From positions 1 to 27,022 of IMG/VR virus record IMGVR_UViG_3300023703_000898: a stretch of DNA of 27,022 nt. One strand, written 5' to 3'. The position numbers and the translations under genes are program-made. The notes beneath the pieces were generated by a model that was given only the letters and a program-made list of their open reading frames with translations, was not told the origin of the DNA and did not search any database. Positions within the stretch are counted from its first letter, which is position 1. Each line of letters starts with the position of its first letter. Shown in pieces: positions 8,009-16,100 of the stretch. This DNA is from a virus.

Positions 8009-8431
8009 ATGTCAGAAACTGAAAAGGTAGACGTAGCAGAGAATGCTGTAGTCGAAACTCCTGCAGAAGAGAAGGTAGAAGCAGTTGAAGCTGCACCAAC
8101 TCCAGCAGTAGAAGAAGTTAAAGAAGTTCCAGCACCAGCTGCAGAAGAAACCGAAGGCAAAGGTCTTGGGGTAGTTAAGGGTGGAGCTATCGGTAGCACT
8201 GTTGTAAAGGGTAAGAAGAAGCAAGAGGTTGTGGCACCTGCTGCACCAGCAAAAGATGAAACTGTTGCTCTTTACTCAAAAAAGAATTACCACTGGGCAG
8301 AAAATGGTGGAGCCCTAAAGAGTGGCTATAACATTGTAGATAAGGCAAAGGCTGATAAGTGGCTTACACTTGCTGGTGTTAGAGTTGCTACTCCAGAAGA
8401 AATAGCTAACGCTTTTGGAGCAGGTAAGTAA
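8009..8431 (+). CDS. Acidic-tailed small head protein A (decoration or connector candidate)
   Basis: A protein of 140 residues. Residues 1-50 are a disordered Glu/Val/Ala/Pro-rich acidic region, followed by a Gly/Lys hinge (about 50-75) and a compact C-terminal domain from about residue 85 (VALYSKKNYHWAENGGALKS, then GYNIVDKAKADKWLTLAGVR). The C-terminal domain matches that of the next gene product at the pattern G-x-N-x-x-x-K-x-x-A-D-x-W-L-x-L, so the two are likely paralogues. The start is fixed by AAAGGAG. The gene is the first behind the terminator and its own promoter, so it is transcribed independently of the capsid gene. Position right after the capsid gene suggests a head-surface or head-to-tail role, but I do not recognise a named family. 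Confidence 0.7.
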   Translation: MSETEKVDVAENAVVETPAEEKVEAVEAAPTPAVEEVKEVPAPAAEETEGKGLGVVKGGAIGSTVVKGKKKQEVVAPAAPAKDETVALYSKKNYHWAENGGALKSGYNIVDKAKADKWLTLAGVRVATPEEIANAFGAGK

Positions 8432-8433
8432 TC

Positions 8434-8703
8434 ATGGAAGACCAGATTATTGAGCCAGAGGCTGTAGTCGAAGAGCCAGTAGTTATTCCTGAAGTTGTCA
8501 ATGAACCTGTAATAGAAGAGTCAGTTAAGGAAGAAAAGCCAAAAAAGAAATCAGAAAGCTATGTTGAGGTATTTGCACTCAAAGGAGTGTCTCAAAAAGG
8601 CCTTCCAGACATCAAGCCTGGAATTAATAGATTAACAAAGAGTGAAGCAGATGCCTGGCTGGCACTGAAATCTTATATCACTCTTTATGAGGGAGACAAG
8701 TAA
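8434..8703 (+). CDS. Acidic-tailed small head protein B, paralogue of the preceding gene
   Basis: A protein of 89 residues that starts two bases after the preceding stop. It has a Glu/Val/Pro-rich acidic N-terminal region (1-33), a Lys cluster (KEEKPKKKSESY), then a C-terminal domain of about 45 residues (YVEVFALKGVSQKGLPDIKP, GINRLTKSEADAWLALKSYI). That domain aligns with the C-terminal domain of the upstream protein by its G-x-N, K-x-x-A-D-x-W-L-x-L signature. It looks like a shortened copy with its own divergent acidic tail. No membrane segment or enzyme motif is seen. The role is unknown. It may be a head-surface or neck component. Confidence 0.65.
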   Translation: MEDQIIEPEAVVEEPVVIPEVVNEPVIEESVKEEKPKKKSESYVEVFALKGVSQKGLPDIKPGINRLTKSEADAWLALKSYITLYEGDK

Positions 8704-8706
8704 TAC

Positions 8707-9636
8707 ATGGAAATTTTGAGAGTTCCACCATATCCAATTACAACTACATGGGATGTGCCATTGGCAAATCACACGTATTTTATTTATATTGAGGACGTAG
8801 TGGATCACTCAGTTGAAACATCTACTGTAACTTCTACAGAAGATGCCCAAGTATTATATATTTTGCCAAGAACAAAAGTCCAATTTGACCGTGACTTTGT
8901 TATTAAGATCTACGATACTAACCTACTTGGCGAGGTTGTCGTAGAATCAAATTTAACAGTTTATAGACCATATGTAGATCCAAATATGCTTGGAACAACT
9001 GCTTCAGAAATTGCAGAATACAAGAGATTAGAAATTATCGCTCGTGCAATCATTGATGCCTATCTAGGGAATGATTCAGCAACAGGTGAAGGATTCTATA
9101 ACCACAAACTTGTAGTTCAAACTACAGGTCAGGGAACAGACTATATCCCAATGTGGCACAACCCTAAGAAAATTTTGAAGGTATATGAGAACAACGTTCT
9201 TGTCTATGACCCAGAAACACCAGATTCAAATGCATATACATATGTAATTACTCCAGATAACTCTGCAATCATGAGATTACAGACTGGAGAATATAACAGA
9301 CTAGAGCAGCTACCTCCACGTCTTCCTATAGGAGTCGGAGACCTAGGGTTCTTTGGAAAAGTTGGTGCAGCCTTCCCACAAGGGGCAGACTATACATTCA
9401 TTCTTGATGTTGGTTATAAAGCAGTTCCACCAGATGTTGAGCAAGCTGCTATTATGCTTATCAAAGATCTTCAGAATGATAATAACAGCTATTACCGAAA
9501 CTTTATCCAGCAATACAGCACAGATCAATTTGACCTAAAATTTGCACCACAATTCCTAGCAGGAACTGGAAACAATATTGTAGACAAGATTCTTGACAAC
9601 TATAAGGGAAATGTTATTAAAGCAGGAGTAATTTAA
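8707..9636 (+). CDS. Head-tail connector / adaptor-like protein
   Basis: A protein of 309 residues. Residues about 1-90 are beta-rich and Ig-like (FIYIEDVVDHSVETSTVTST). From about residue 95, DPNMLGTTASEIAEYKRLEI and ARAIIDAYLG form helices typical of head-completion adaptors of the HK97 gp6 / SPP1 gp15 type. A beta domain follows, and then the C-terminal helices EQAAIMLIKDLQNDNNSYYRN and a short tail. Adaptors bind under the portal and receive the stopper and tail. The position after the capsid and small head genes fits this job, and the protein is longer than most adaptors because of the N-terminal domain and central insertion. GGGAG precedes the start by about 11 bases. Function is by context and secondary-structure pattern. 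Confidence 0.6.
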   Translation: MEILRVPPYPITTTWDVPLANHTYFIYIEDVVDHSVETSTVTSTEDAQVLYILPRTKVQFDRDFVIKIYDTNLLGEVVVESNLTVYRPYVDPNMLGTTASEIAEYKRLEIIARAIIDAYLGNDSATGEGFYNHKLVVQTTGQGTDYIPMWHNPKKILKVYENNVLVYDPETPDSNAYTYVITPDNSAIMRLQTGEYNRLEQLPPRLPIGVGDLGFFGKVGAAFPQGADYTFILDVGYKAVPPDVEQAAIMLIKDLQNDNNSYYRNFIQQYSTDQFDLKFAPQFLAGTGNNIVDKILDNYKGNVIKAGVI

Positions 9637-9637
9637 T

Positions 9638-10090
9638 ATGGCTGTAGTAGAGCAAACAGATTTTATCTATCCACTTCTTGCAGACGTATATTTTCCAATA
9701 ATTGAGCAAAGTGCTTATGGAAATGTTAAAAAGCGTTGGGTATTAGATAGAACGATTGCTTGTGCTTTCAATCCAGCAGGTCGTAAATTTAAAGAAGACA
9801 TGCAGGTAAATGATGCTCTAATCAATATGGATAACTCAATGGTTGGAAGAATTAAGACAGATATTCTTACGCTGACTCGTGAAAACCAGGTATCCATGAA
9901 TAATATCCTAATCACCAATATTAGAGATACTAAAGGAAACATAATTTTTAATGAATCTGCTGGAGTTAGAGCAGGGAAAGCAACCCTATTTGAGGTGGCA
10001 ACATATAACCCAATTGTTGGACCATTTGGAACAACAGAATATTATAAGGTTGTTGTTAGACGCTCAGAGAATCAGGGTGCTGATGTATGA
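9638..10090 (+). CDS. Head-closure (stopper) candidate protein
   Basis: A protein of 150 residues, starting one base after the preceding stop and preceded by AGGAG. It is mainly beta: ADVYFPIIEQSAYGNVKKRW, GRIKTDILTLTRENQVSMNN, ITNIRDTKGNIIF and EYYKVVVRRSENQ. The length, beta-barrel-like pattern and position as second gene of the connector run match head-closure proteins (SPP1 gp16 class), which plug the portal channel after packaging. No single diagnostic motif is visible, so another neck role is possible. Its TGA overlaps the next ATG (ATGA), implying translational coupling. Confidence 0.5.
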   Translation: MAVVEQTDFIYPLLADVYFPIIEQSAYGNVKKRWVLDRTIACAFNPAGRKFKEDMQVNDALINMDNSMVGRIKTDILTLTRENQVSMNNILITNIRDTKGNIIFNESAGVRAGKATLFEVATYNPIVGPFGTTEYYKVVVRRSENQGADV

Positions 10091-10761
10091 TTACAGCTAC
10101 CGTAGATATACTTTCTCTAGAAAAAGATTTTGCTAGTATTATAGGATACTCTGAAGGATTTTTAAAAGGCGTAGAATCTGGCAAAGGCAATTTCTTGAAA
10201 AATTTGGGATCTACTATGCTAGAAATTGCATATGAATTTATAGATTCAAATGCTAAAGTTGATCCTTCAAAACTTCACCATGTTTATGAATGGTATAAAA
10301 CTGGTAGTCCAGCTGCAAGATTATATGACATTTCTTTTATATCAGATGAAGTAAAAATATCTTTTAAGTCAACTTTTAAAAGATCTCAGTCAATGCAAGA
10401 TGGATCAAATATTCCGTTTTGGAATAAGGCAGAGGTTATGGAAACAGGTGCACCAGTTACAGTAAAACCAAGAGGTCAAAATCCATTAGTTTTTCAGGAT
10501 GGTGGAGATACTATTTTTACGAAAGCTCCAGTAACTATAGAAAATCCTGGAGGCATAGATGTCCAGGGTTCATATAAAGAAGTGTTTAACTTATTCTTTG
10601 ACAAGTATTTAACACAATCATTTTTAAGATCTAGTGGTATCATTAATTATATAGAATATCCAAAAGATTTCAAAACTGGATTAGCTATGGCAAAATCTGG
10701 AGGAAGTTCCAAAGGATTTGATACAGGCTATAAGTGGATATCTAAGGCAGGAACCCTATGA
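10087..10761 (+). CDS. Neck / tail-completion protein candidate (HK97 gp10-like position)
   Basis: A protein of 224 residues that starts in an ATGA overlap. The N-terminal third is helical (EKDFASIIGYSEGFLKGVES and LKNLGSTMLEIAYEFID). A middle beta region carries KVDPSKLHHVYEWYKTGSPA and ISFISDEVKISFKSTF. The C-terminal part contains YKEVFNLFFDKYLTQSFLRS and a Gly/Ser/Lys end. An N-terminal helix with a central beta sheet, third in the connector run, fits tail-completion proteins of the HK97 gp10 class, which prepare the head for tail attachment. The H-H-V-Y-E-W-Y motif is reminiscent of that family, but I cannot confirm it. It ends in another ATGA overlap with the next gene. Confidence 0.5.
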   Translation: MITATVDILSLEKDFASIIGYSEGFLKGVESGKGNFLKNLGSTMLEIAYEFIDSNAKVDPSKLHHVYEWYKTGSPAARLYDISFISDEVKISFKSTFKRSQSMQDGSNIPFWNKAEVMETGAPVTVKPRGQNPLVFQDGGDTIFTKAPVTIENPGGIDVQGSYKEVFNLFFDKYLTQSFLRSSGIINYIEYPKDFKTGLAMAKSGGSSKGFDTGYKWISKAGTL

Positions 10762-11285
10762 CAGAATTAAATTATGCTCCAATATTTATTAACCAATACT
10801 TGGCTGAAAAAATACCAGCAGAGATTCCAAACCGATTCTCTGGAAGTTTATTATTCTTTCCAGTATCTCCAACAGACATTAATGCTTTAACCGAAACTTT
10901 CCCAGAGGCTGCTAATAACGTATTTGCGGTATATGACAGAATGTTTAGAATGCGTCACAGAGCATTCCCTCATACAAAATCAGAACAACTACTATACTAT
11001 TTCTACAAAATGGCAGGGGATCCAGAAGCACTTATTGAAACTACACAGGTTATATACGATCTTCTTGATAGAGAAGACGAATCTGCAGAAGAAATAAATG
11101 CATGGATTCAGAGCAAACTAGTAAATGGTGTCCTTACAATTGACGGTAAAACATTTAAGCCAGTAAAGTTTCACAGATTTAAAGTGTATCAATTACAAGA
11201 AACAAGAGATATTGTTAATTTTGCAACAGCTAGAACGTATGCTGGAAACAAGATTATCGTAGATTACGACTATCATCAGCTATAA
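10758..11285 (+). CDS. Tail terminator candidate
   Basis: A protein of 175 residues, coupled to the preceding gene by ATGA and preceded by AGGA. It is alpha/beta: LLFFPVSPTDINALTETFPE, then the helical stretch KSEQLLYYFYKMAGDPEALI, then FHRFKVYQLQETRDI and a closing beta strand NKIIVDYDYHQL. It is the last gene before the tail-tube gene, where siphoviruses usually encode the tail terminator that caps the tube and binds the head. The final strand ending in an acidic D-Y-D-Y pattern is common in such proteins. The assignment is mainly positional. Confidence 0.5.
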   Translation: MTELNYAPIFINQYLAEKIPAEIPNRFSGSLLFFPVSPTDINALTETFPEAANNVFAVYDRMFRMRHRAFPHTKSEQLLYYFYKMAGDPEALIETTQVIYDLLDREDESAEEINAWIQSKLVNGVLTIDGKTFKPVKFHRFKVYQLQETRDIVNFATARTYAGNKIIVDYDYHQL

Positions 11286-11293
11286 TAAAAGGC

Positions 11294-11302
11294 TGTTATA
11301 CT
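11294..11302 (+). promoter_or_regulatory. Extended -10 promoter for the tail-tube gene
   Basis: TGTTATACT lies 52 bases before ATG 11355. The predicted leader is about 46 bases and contains the SD AAGAGGTGA (11341-11349). A second hexamer, TATAAT at 11281-11286, overlaps the preceding stop codon. Confidence 0.5.
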
Positions 11303-11354
11303 TAGTAGTGAGGAAACACGCCCACTATTTCTATAGAAAAAAGAGGTGAAAACT

Positions 11355-11978
11355 ATGGCATTTACAAACAGTTACAATCGTGGTGACGCTAAGAACATCG
11401 TTGTAGGTGCAGCTGCATTGTTTATCAATGACACTGCAGAGGCAGCACTACCAGCAATCACTACTGATGGAGAAGGTCTATCTTACAAGGAGCAACTTTC
11501 TAACACAACAGGATGGACCAGCGTAGGTTATACTACTAACGGTCTTGAGCTGACCTTCCAGCCTGACTTCGGTGAGGTTAAGGTAGACCAGATGCTTGAC
11601 GTTGCAAAGCTTTACAAGCAGGGAATGAAGGTAGAACTAAAGACTACTTTCGCAGAGGCAACTCTAACCAACCTTCTTGTAGCTACAGCAGCAACAAGCA
11701 CCACCCTAGGTAGCGATCTTGGTGGAGACAGCATGGACATGCTTGCAGGTGAACTTGGAGCTTATCCAATCGAACGTTCCCTAATTGCAGTTGGTGCTGG
11801 ACCACAGCCAGCTACTGGAACTACCGAGCGTATCTACAAGGCAAACCGTGTTCTGTCAATCCAGAACGTTACAGTTGCTGCAAAGCGTGATACTGCTACT
11901 GAATTTGAGGTTACTTTCCGTCTACTTCCAGACTCAACTGGATCATACGGTAAGATTATCGACCGCACATTCCCATAA
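11355..11978 (+). CDS. Major tail (tube) protein
   Basis: A protein of 207 residues that polymerises into the tail tube. ATG 11355 (MAFTNSYNRGDAKNIVVGAA) is chosen because SD AAGAGGTGA stands just upstream. The GTG at 11346 lies inside that SD. Tube-like features are a short N-terminal arm, NIVVGAAALFIND, then the WTSVGYTTNGLELTFQPDFG strand pair, DQMLDVAKLYKQGMKVELKT and a C-terminal strand region FEVTFRLLPDSTGSYGKIID. Phage tube proteins commonly show the G-Y-T-x-x-G-L-E pattern. C-ending codons and AAG are frequent, as in the capsid gene, consistent with high expression. It has its own promoter and is closed by a terminator, so it forms a single-gene transcription unit. Confidence 0.85.
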   Translation: MAFTNSYNRGDAKNIVVGAAALFINDTAEAALPAITTDGEGLSYKEQLSNTTGWTSVGYTTNGLELTFQPDFGEVKVDQMLDVAKLYKQGMKVELKTTFAEATLTNLLVATAATSTTLGSDLGGDSMDMLAGELGAYPIERSLIAVGAGPQPATGTTERIYKANRVLSIQNVTVAAKRDTATEFEVTFRLLPDSTGSYGKIIDRTFP

Positions 11979-11995
11979 TAGGTAAAACCTAAAAG

Positions 11996-12032
11996 ATAGC
12001 CGTCTAGCTAATAACTAGGCGGTTATTTTTTT
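11996..12032 (+). terminator. Rho-independent terminator after the tail-tube gene
   Basis: The stem AGCCGTCTAG (11998-12007) / CTAGGCGGTT (12015-12024) has two G-T pairs and the 7-base loop CTAATAA. Two more outer A-T pairs extend it, and a run of seven T follows (12026-12032). The last T is also the first base of the next promoter. Confidence 0.88.
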
Positions 12033-12040
12033 GCTAGAAT
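12032..12040 (+). promoter_or_regulatory. Extended -10 promoter, leaderless type, abutting a terminator
   Basis: TGCTAGAAT lies 6 bases before ATG 12047 with no SD sequence. The stretch 12032-12049 agrees with 25529-25546 at 15 of 18 bases, including the ATG. Confidence 0.6.
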
Positions 12041-12046
12041 AGATAA

Positions 12047-12754
12047 ATGGCTAATAAAGTATATCAAAGTGAAACTCTGCAACTAATAGATGGCAGTTCT
12101 ATTTATGCAATACCATTAAAAATAAAGTATCTTAGAGAGTTTATGGATTATTTTAAAAATGTAAAGAATGCTAAAGATGATGAAGATGCTATGGATAGAT
12201 TGATTAAGTGTGTTGCAATAGCTATGAGACAGTATGACCCACAAAGAGCAACGGTAGCAGACGTAGAAGACCTATTTGACATACATCTAATGTATAAGAT
12301 ACTAGATATATCAGCAGATATTAAGATTAATGACAATTCAGAGAAAACAGTTCAAGAAAATATCAAAGAAGCCAAAGGTGATAGTTGGGATACCCTGGAT
12401 ATAGTTAAGTTAGAATCAGAGTTATTTTTGCTTGGTATATGGAAAGACTATGAAGAGCTTGAAGAGTCATTATCAATAGCAGAATTACTAGCAACATTAA
12501 AAGCAAAAAGAGATGTTGAGTATGTAGAAAGAAAATTTTTAGCTGCAATTCAAGGAATCAATCTTGACGAACAGCTTGGTCAAGGAGAAGAAGACCCTTG
12601 GGAAAGAGTCAAGGCAAATGCTGCAGCTATTGTTAGCGGTAAAGATCCAGCATCAGTTAAGGTTGACCCTAATGACATTACATCTGTATCTGGAGTTGTG
12701 GCAAAACAAGCTGGGTTTGGAATCGGCATGGGCCTTGAATATGAATCCATATAA
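12047..12754 (+). CDS. Long tail-assembly chaperone (fused G-T-like form)
   Basis: A protein of 235 residues. Residues 1 to about 90 (QLIDGSSIYAIPLKIKYLRE, then DRLIKCVAIAMRQYDP, then LFDIHLMYKILDI) match residue by residue the whole body of the short protein encoded at 12798. The remaining 145 residues form an extra domain (KLESELFLLGIWKDYEELEE, VERKFLAAIQGINLDEQLGQ, EEDPWERVKANAAAIV), the kind of C-terminal extension seen in the frameshifted G-T product of other siphoviruses. Such chaperones coat the tape measure and recruit tube subunits. The extension is in frame here, so no frameshift is needed to make it. The position between tube and tape-measure genes supports the role. The leaderless-type promoter just upstream fixes the start. 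Confidence 0.75.
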   Translation: MANKVYQSETLQLIDGSSIYAIPLKIKYLREFMDYFKNVKNAKDDEDAMDRLIKCVAIAMRQYDPQRATVADVEDLFDIHLMYKILDISADIKINDNSEKTVQENIKEAKGDSWDTLDIVKLESELFLLGIWKDYEELEESLSIAELLATLKAKRDVEYVERKFLAAIQGINLDEQLGQGEEDPWERVKANAAAIVSGKDPASVKVDPNDITSVSGVVAKQAGFGIGMGLEYESI

Positions 12755-12764
12755 AACTAATCTA

Positions 12765-12773
12765 TGTTATAAT
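12765..12773 (+). promoter_or_regulatory. Extended -10 promoter with short SD-bearing leader
   Basis: TGTTATAAT is followed 24 bases later by ATG 12798. The predicted leader of about 17 bases carries AAAGGAG (12787-12793). This gives the short chaperone gene its own start signals, different from those of the long one. Confidence 0.55.
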
Positions 12774-12797
12774 TAAATAACCTACAAAAGGAGAATA

Positions 12798-13103
12798 ATG
12801 GCTATTACAGTTAATGAACCAACAGCTATTGCATTGTTAGATGGAACAGTGATAAATGCACGTCCACTAAAACTATCTCTTCTTCGTGAATTCTCAAAGG
12901 CATTTGCCAAGATTTCTGAAGTAGCGGATGATGAAGATAAGTCAATTGATCTTCTTCTAGAGTGTGTAAAGGTTGCATTAAAGCAATATGCACCAGAACT
13001 TCTAGAAGATACGGTTGACTTGGAAGAGATCTTGGATATCAAGATTGTCTACCAAATTATTGAAGAAGCATCTGGGTCTAACATAGCCCAGGGCATTTTC
13101 TAA
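12798..13103 (+). CDS. Short tail-assembly chaperone (G-like form)
   Basis: A protein of 101 residues, paralogous to the N-terminal domain of the preceding protein. Shared positions include L-L/I-D-G, P-L-K-x-x-x-L-R-E-F, D-D-E-D, C-V-x-x-A-x-x-Q-Y-x-P and the closing I-L-D-I-K-I-V-Y-Q-I pattern. It lacks the C-terminal extension, so it corresponds to the abundant short chaperone of other phages. It starts with AAAGGAG five bases before ATG 12798 and ends just before the tape-measure SD. The end of the gene (ATT TTC TAA followed by an A-rich run) does not lead into any T-like reading frame. Confidence 0.75.
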   Translation: MAITVNEPTAIALLDGTVINARPLKLSLLREFSKAFAKISEVADDEDKSIDLLLECVKVALKQYAPELLEDTVDLEEILDIKIVYQIIEEASGSNIAQGIF

Positions 13104-13130
13104 AAAATAAAATTAAAAGAGGTGTTATAG

Positions 13131-16100
13131 ATGGCTGAGGACATTCAGTCCAATATACGGATAAATGTTGATACCGCTGCAGCATTAGCGAATATCAAAA
13201 ATTTACAAGGAAGTCTATCAGCCTTCTATAGCCAAATGGCAAAGTCGGGTGCAGCAGCCAATGCTGTTGCGTCTGGCTTGCAACAAAACTTTATAAACTC
13301 TGTAAACATGTCTGGCAAGTTTGCTGCCAGCATTGAAACAATTAAGAGCTCTACAGAGTCATTTAATACTGCTCTTGAAAAGAACAAATTCTCTCTTGGA
13401 GAATATTTTAAATATGGCGTAGCTGCATCTAAATCATTTGGAAAAGTATTCAAAACAGAATATGAAACAGTCAACAAAGTAGCTATTGAAAGAGTAAAAG
13501 ATCTACAGACTCAATATGTAAAAATGGGTCGTGACGCAAATGGTGCGTTAAGATCTATTGCAATAAGACCACTAGCACTTGACCTACAAGATCTGGGAAC
13601 AAAAACTCAGATTGCTGCTCAACGCCAACAAATTTTGAATCAGTTATTAAAGCAAGGTTCTACCAATCTTCTAAACTGGGGTAAAAATACTCAGTGGGCT
13701 GGTCGCCAGCTTATGGTTGGTTTCTCTATTCCAATTGGAATGGCTGGAGCTGCTGCTGCTAAAGCTTATCAACAAATTGAAGAAGGATCAATTAAGATCA
13801 GACGTGTTTATGGAGACATGAACACTACAGCTCAGGAAACTGATGCAATGGTTAAAAAGATTCAAAATCTTGCTGCAGCATACACTCAATATGGAGTAGC
13901 TGTATCTGACACAATGACTATGGCTGCTAATGCTGCTGCTATGGGTAAGACTGGTGCAGACCTTCTTGCACAAATTGATCAAGCCACAAAACTTTCTGTT
14001 CTTGGTGGGGTAGATCAGCAACAAGCATTAGATACAACCATATCACTAACTAATGCATTTGGTATATCAACATCACAACTTGCAGACAAGATCAATTATC
14101 TAAACTCTGTAGAAAACCAGACAGTCCTATCCATTGAAGACATGACTACGGCTATTCCAAAAGCTGCTCCTATTGTAAAACAGCTTGGTGGAAACGTAGA
14201 AGACCTAGCCTTCATGCTTACAGCAATGAAGGAAGGTGGAGTCAATGCATCAGAAGGTGCTAACGCAATTAAGTCTGGTATGGCATCTCTTATCAATCCA
14301 ACAAAGAAAGCCTCAGATTTCCTTAAAGGATTCGGCATTGATGTAAATGGTATTGTTCAAAAAGACAAGGGAAACCTTAAGCAAACAGTTGTTGATTTTG
14401 CAAAATCGTTAGATACACTTGACCCACTTAACCGTGCTAAAGCAATTGAGATGATGTTTGGAAAGTTCCAATTCTCTCGTATGTCTACAATGCTTCAGAA
14501 CATTACTAAAGATGGTAGCCAAGCATCTAAGGCATTAGAATTAGCAAATATGTCAGCAATTCAACGTGCTGCAATGTCTCGTAAAGAGTTGGACAAGATT
14601 CAGTCTTCTCCAATGTATAAGTTCCAAAAAGCCCTAGCTGATTTCCAACTTAAACTTGCTCCTGTTGGAGAAGCATTCCTCAAAGCCATTACTCCAGTTG
14701 TAGAAACAATTGGTAAAGCATTAGACTGGTTCAATAAACTTGGTGAAGGCACAAAGGGCATGATCGTTAAAACAATTGGTATTGTAGGCGGACTTGCTCC
14801 AATCATCCTTATGACTGTTGGTCTAGTTGGAAACGGTATTGCCAATATTCTAAAATTCTTATCATGGATTAAGGCAGCATTTAATAAGGCTACAACAGCA
14901 TCTCAGATTCTTGGAGAAACAACAGACTACATGACACAAGAGCAGCTAAAGGCTGCATCTGTTGCTGCATCACTTGATCAAATTCACTCAAAACTTCGTC
15001 AAACATTTACTTCTGAAGCGGAAGCTGTAACGCTATACACTAATGCTCTAAAAGCTGCCAATGCAGCAGCTGGACAATTTGTTGGCCCTACTATGTCCTT
15101 TAGAGGTGGTGCAAAGAAACTTGCTACAGGAGGTATGGTTGTAGGTCCTGGAGGCCCTACAGATGATGCTATTCCTGCTAACTTGTCAAATGGTGAAGCA
15201 GTTATTGACGCAGCAACAGTAAAGAAAAATCCAAACATTATTAGTGCTCTTTTCCAGGGTAGAAAAATTAATATTCCAGGATATGCAAAAAACAACTCGT
15301 CACAGTTTGCTCACGTAAATGAGAATGTAGTTGTAACTACAGCAAAAGATGTTCTAGACAGAATTTTGGAAGCTGAGAAAGCTGGAAAAACTGTTTCTAT
15401 TAAGCTAAAACAGCTTATGGAAGACATTGTTACCGACATTGGTCCAGGTTTTAAAGTAAGAGCTTATCACGGACTTGGGTTCGACCAAGATGCAAAGCTA
15501 AACAATTCCATGAAGGGAGATGCTCCTGTATCTACAGATGCATTTATTCAAGACTTCAAGGATCGTGGAGCAGCAAAATGGAATAAGTCGATATCTATGG
15601 GTGGAGGAAACCTAAAGGACAAAGAACTCCAGCAGCACCTGGCAGCATATGATGCTGAGATTACAAAAGGATTAGAAGCATTTAGAAAATTGTCTGGAGG
15701 AGCAACAATAACCTCAACTCAGTTTTCTGAAATAGAAGCTGCAGCAAGACAAACAGTTCCAGAATTCTCTCAACTAAGACAAGCATTGGATACAGCAGAA
15801 GCTGGATTATACGAAGTTCGTGCAAACTTAAGCCAATCTGTTCTAGAAAAAGCTGGAATTAGGCTAGAGCAGGTTCCAAGCTCTAAGGGCGATGGAACAA
15901 TGTCAGAAAAGAAAGTTGGGGCATTCTCTAGTGGAAGATATGTAAGAGCATCTGGAAACAGAGTAATGTCATCTAGCAAAGATTTGTTCGGTGGAATAGA
16001 GTTAGCGGAACTTGAAAATTCAGGAACTGAAGTAGTAAAAGAAGTAAAAAAGAAAGTAGTCGATGGCGTAAAGAAATCAACTCGTCAAGCATCTCCTTCA

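Noticed and set aside
11306-11327. Hairpin TAGTG-A-GG / CCCACTA before the tail-tube gene
   Set aside because: It has a bulge, a short stem, and overlaps the predicted transcription start, so it may not be fully transcribed.
13108-13113. TAAAAT hexamer before the tape measure
   Set aside because: A start about 7 bases downstream would remove part of the SD AGAGGTG, and there is no TG extension. Probably just AT-rich spacer.
13080-13135. Possible -1 frameshift at the end of the short chaperone (ATTTTCTAAAAAAT)
   Set aside because: A -1 shift adds only about a dozen residues and ends at a TGA inside the start of the tape measure. It does not reach a T-like domain.
15129-15139. GGAGGT next to ATG inside the tape measure
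   Set aside because: The SD touches the ATG with no spacing, and it simply encodes the Gly-Gly-Met of the conserved motif.
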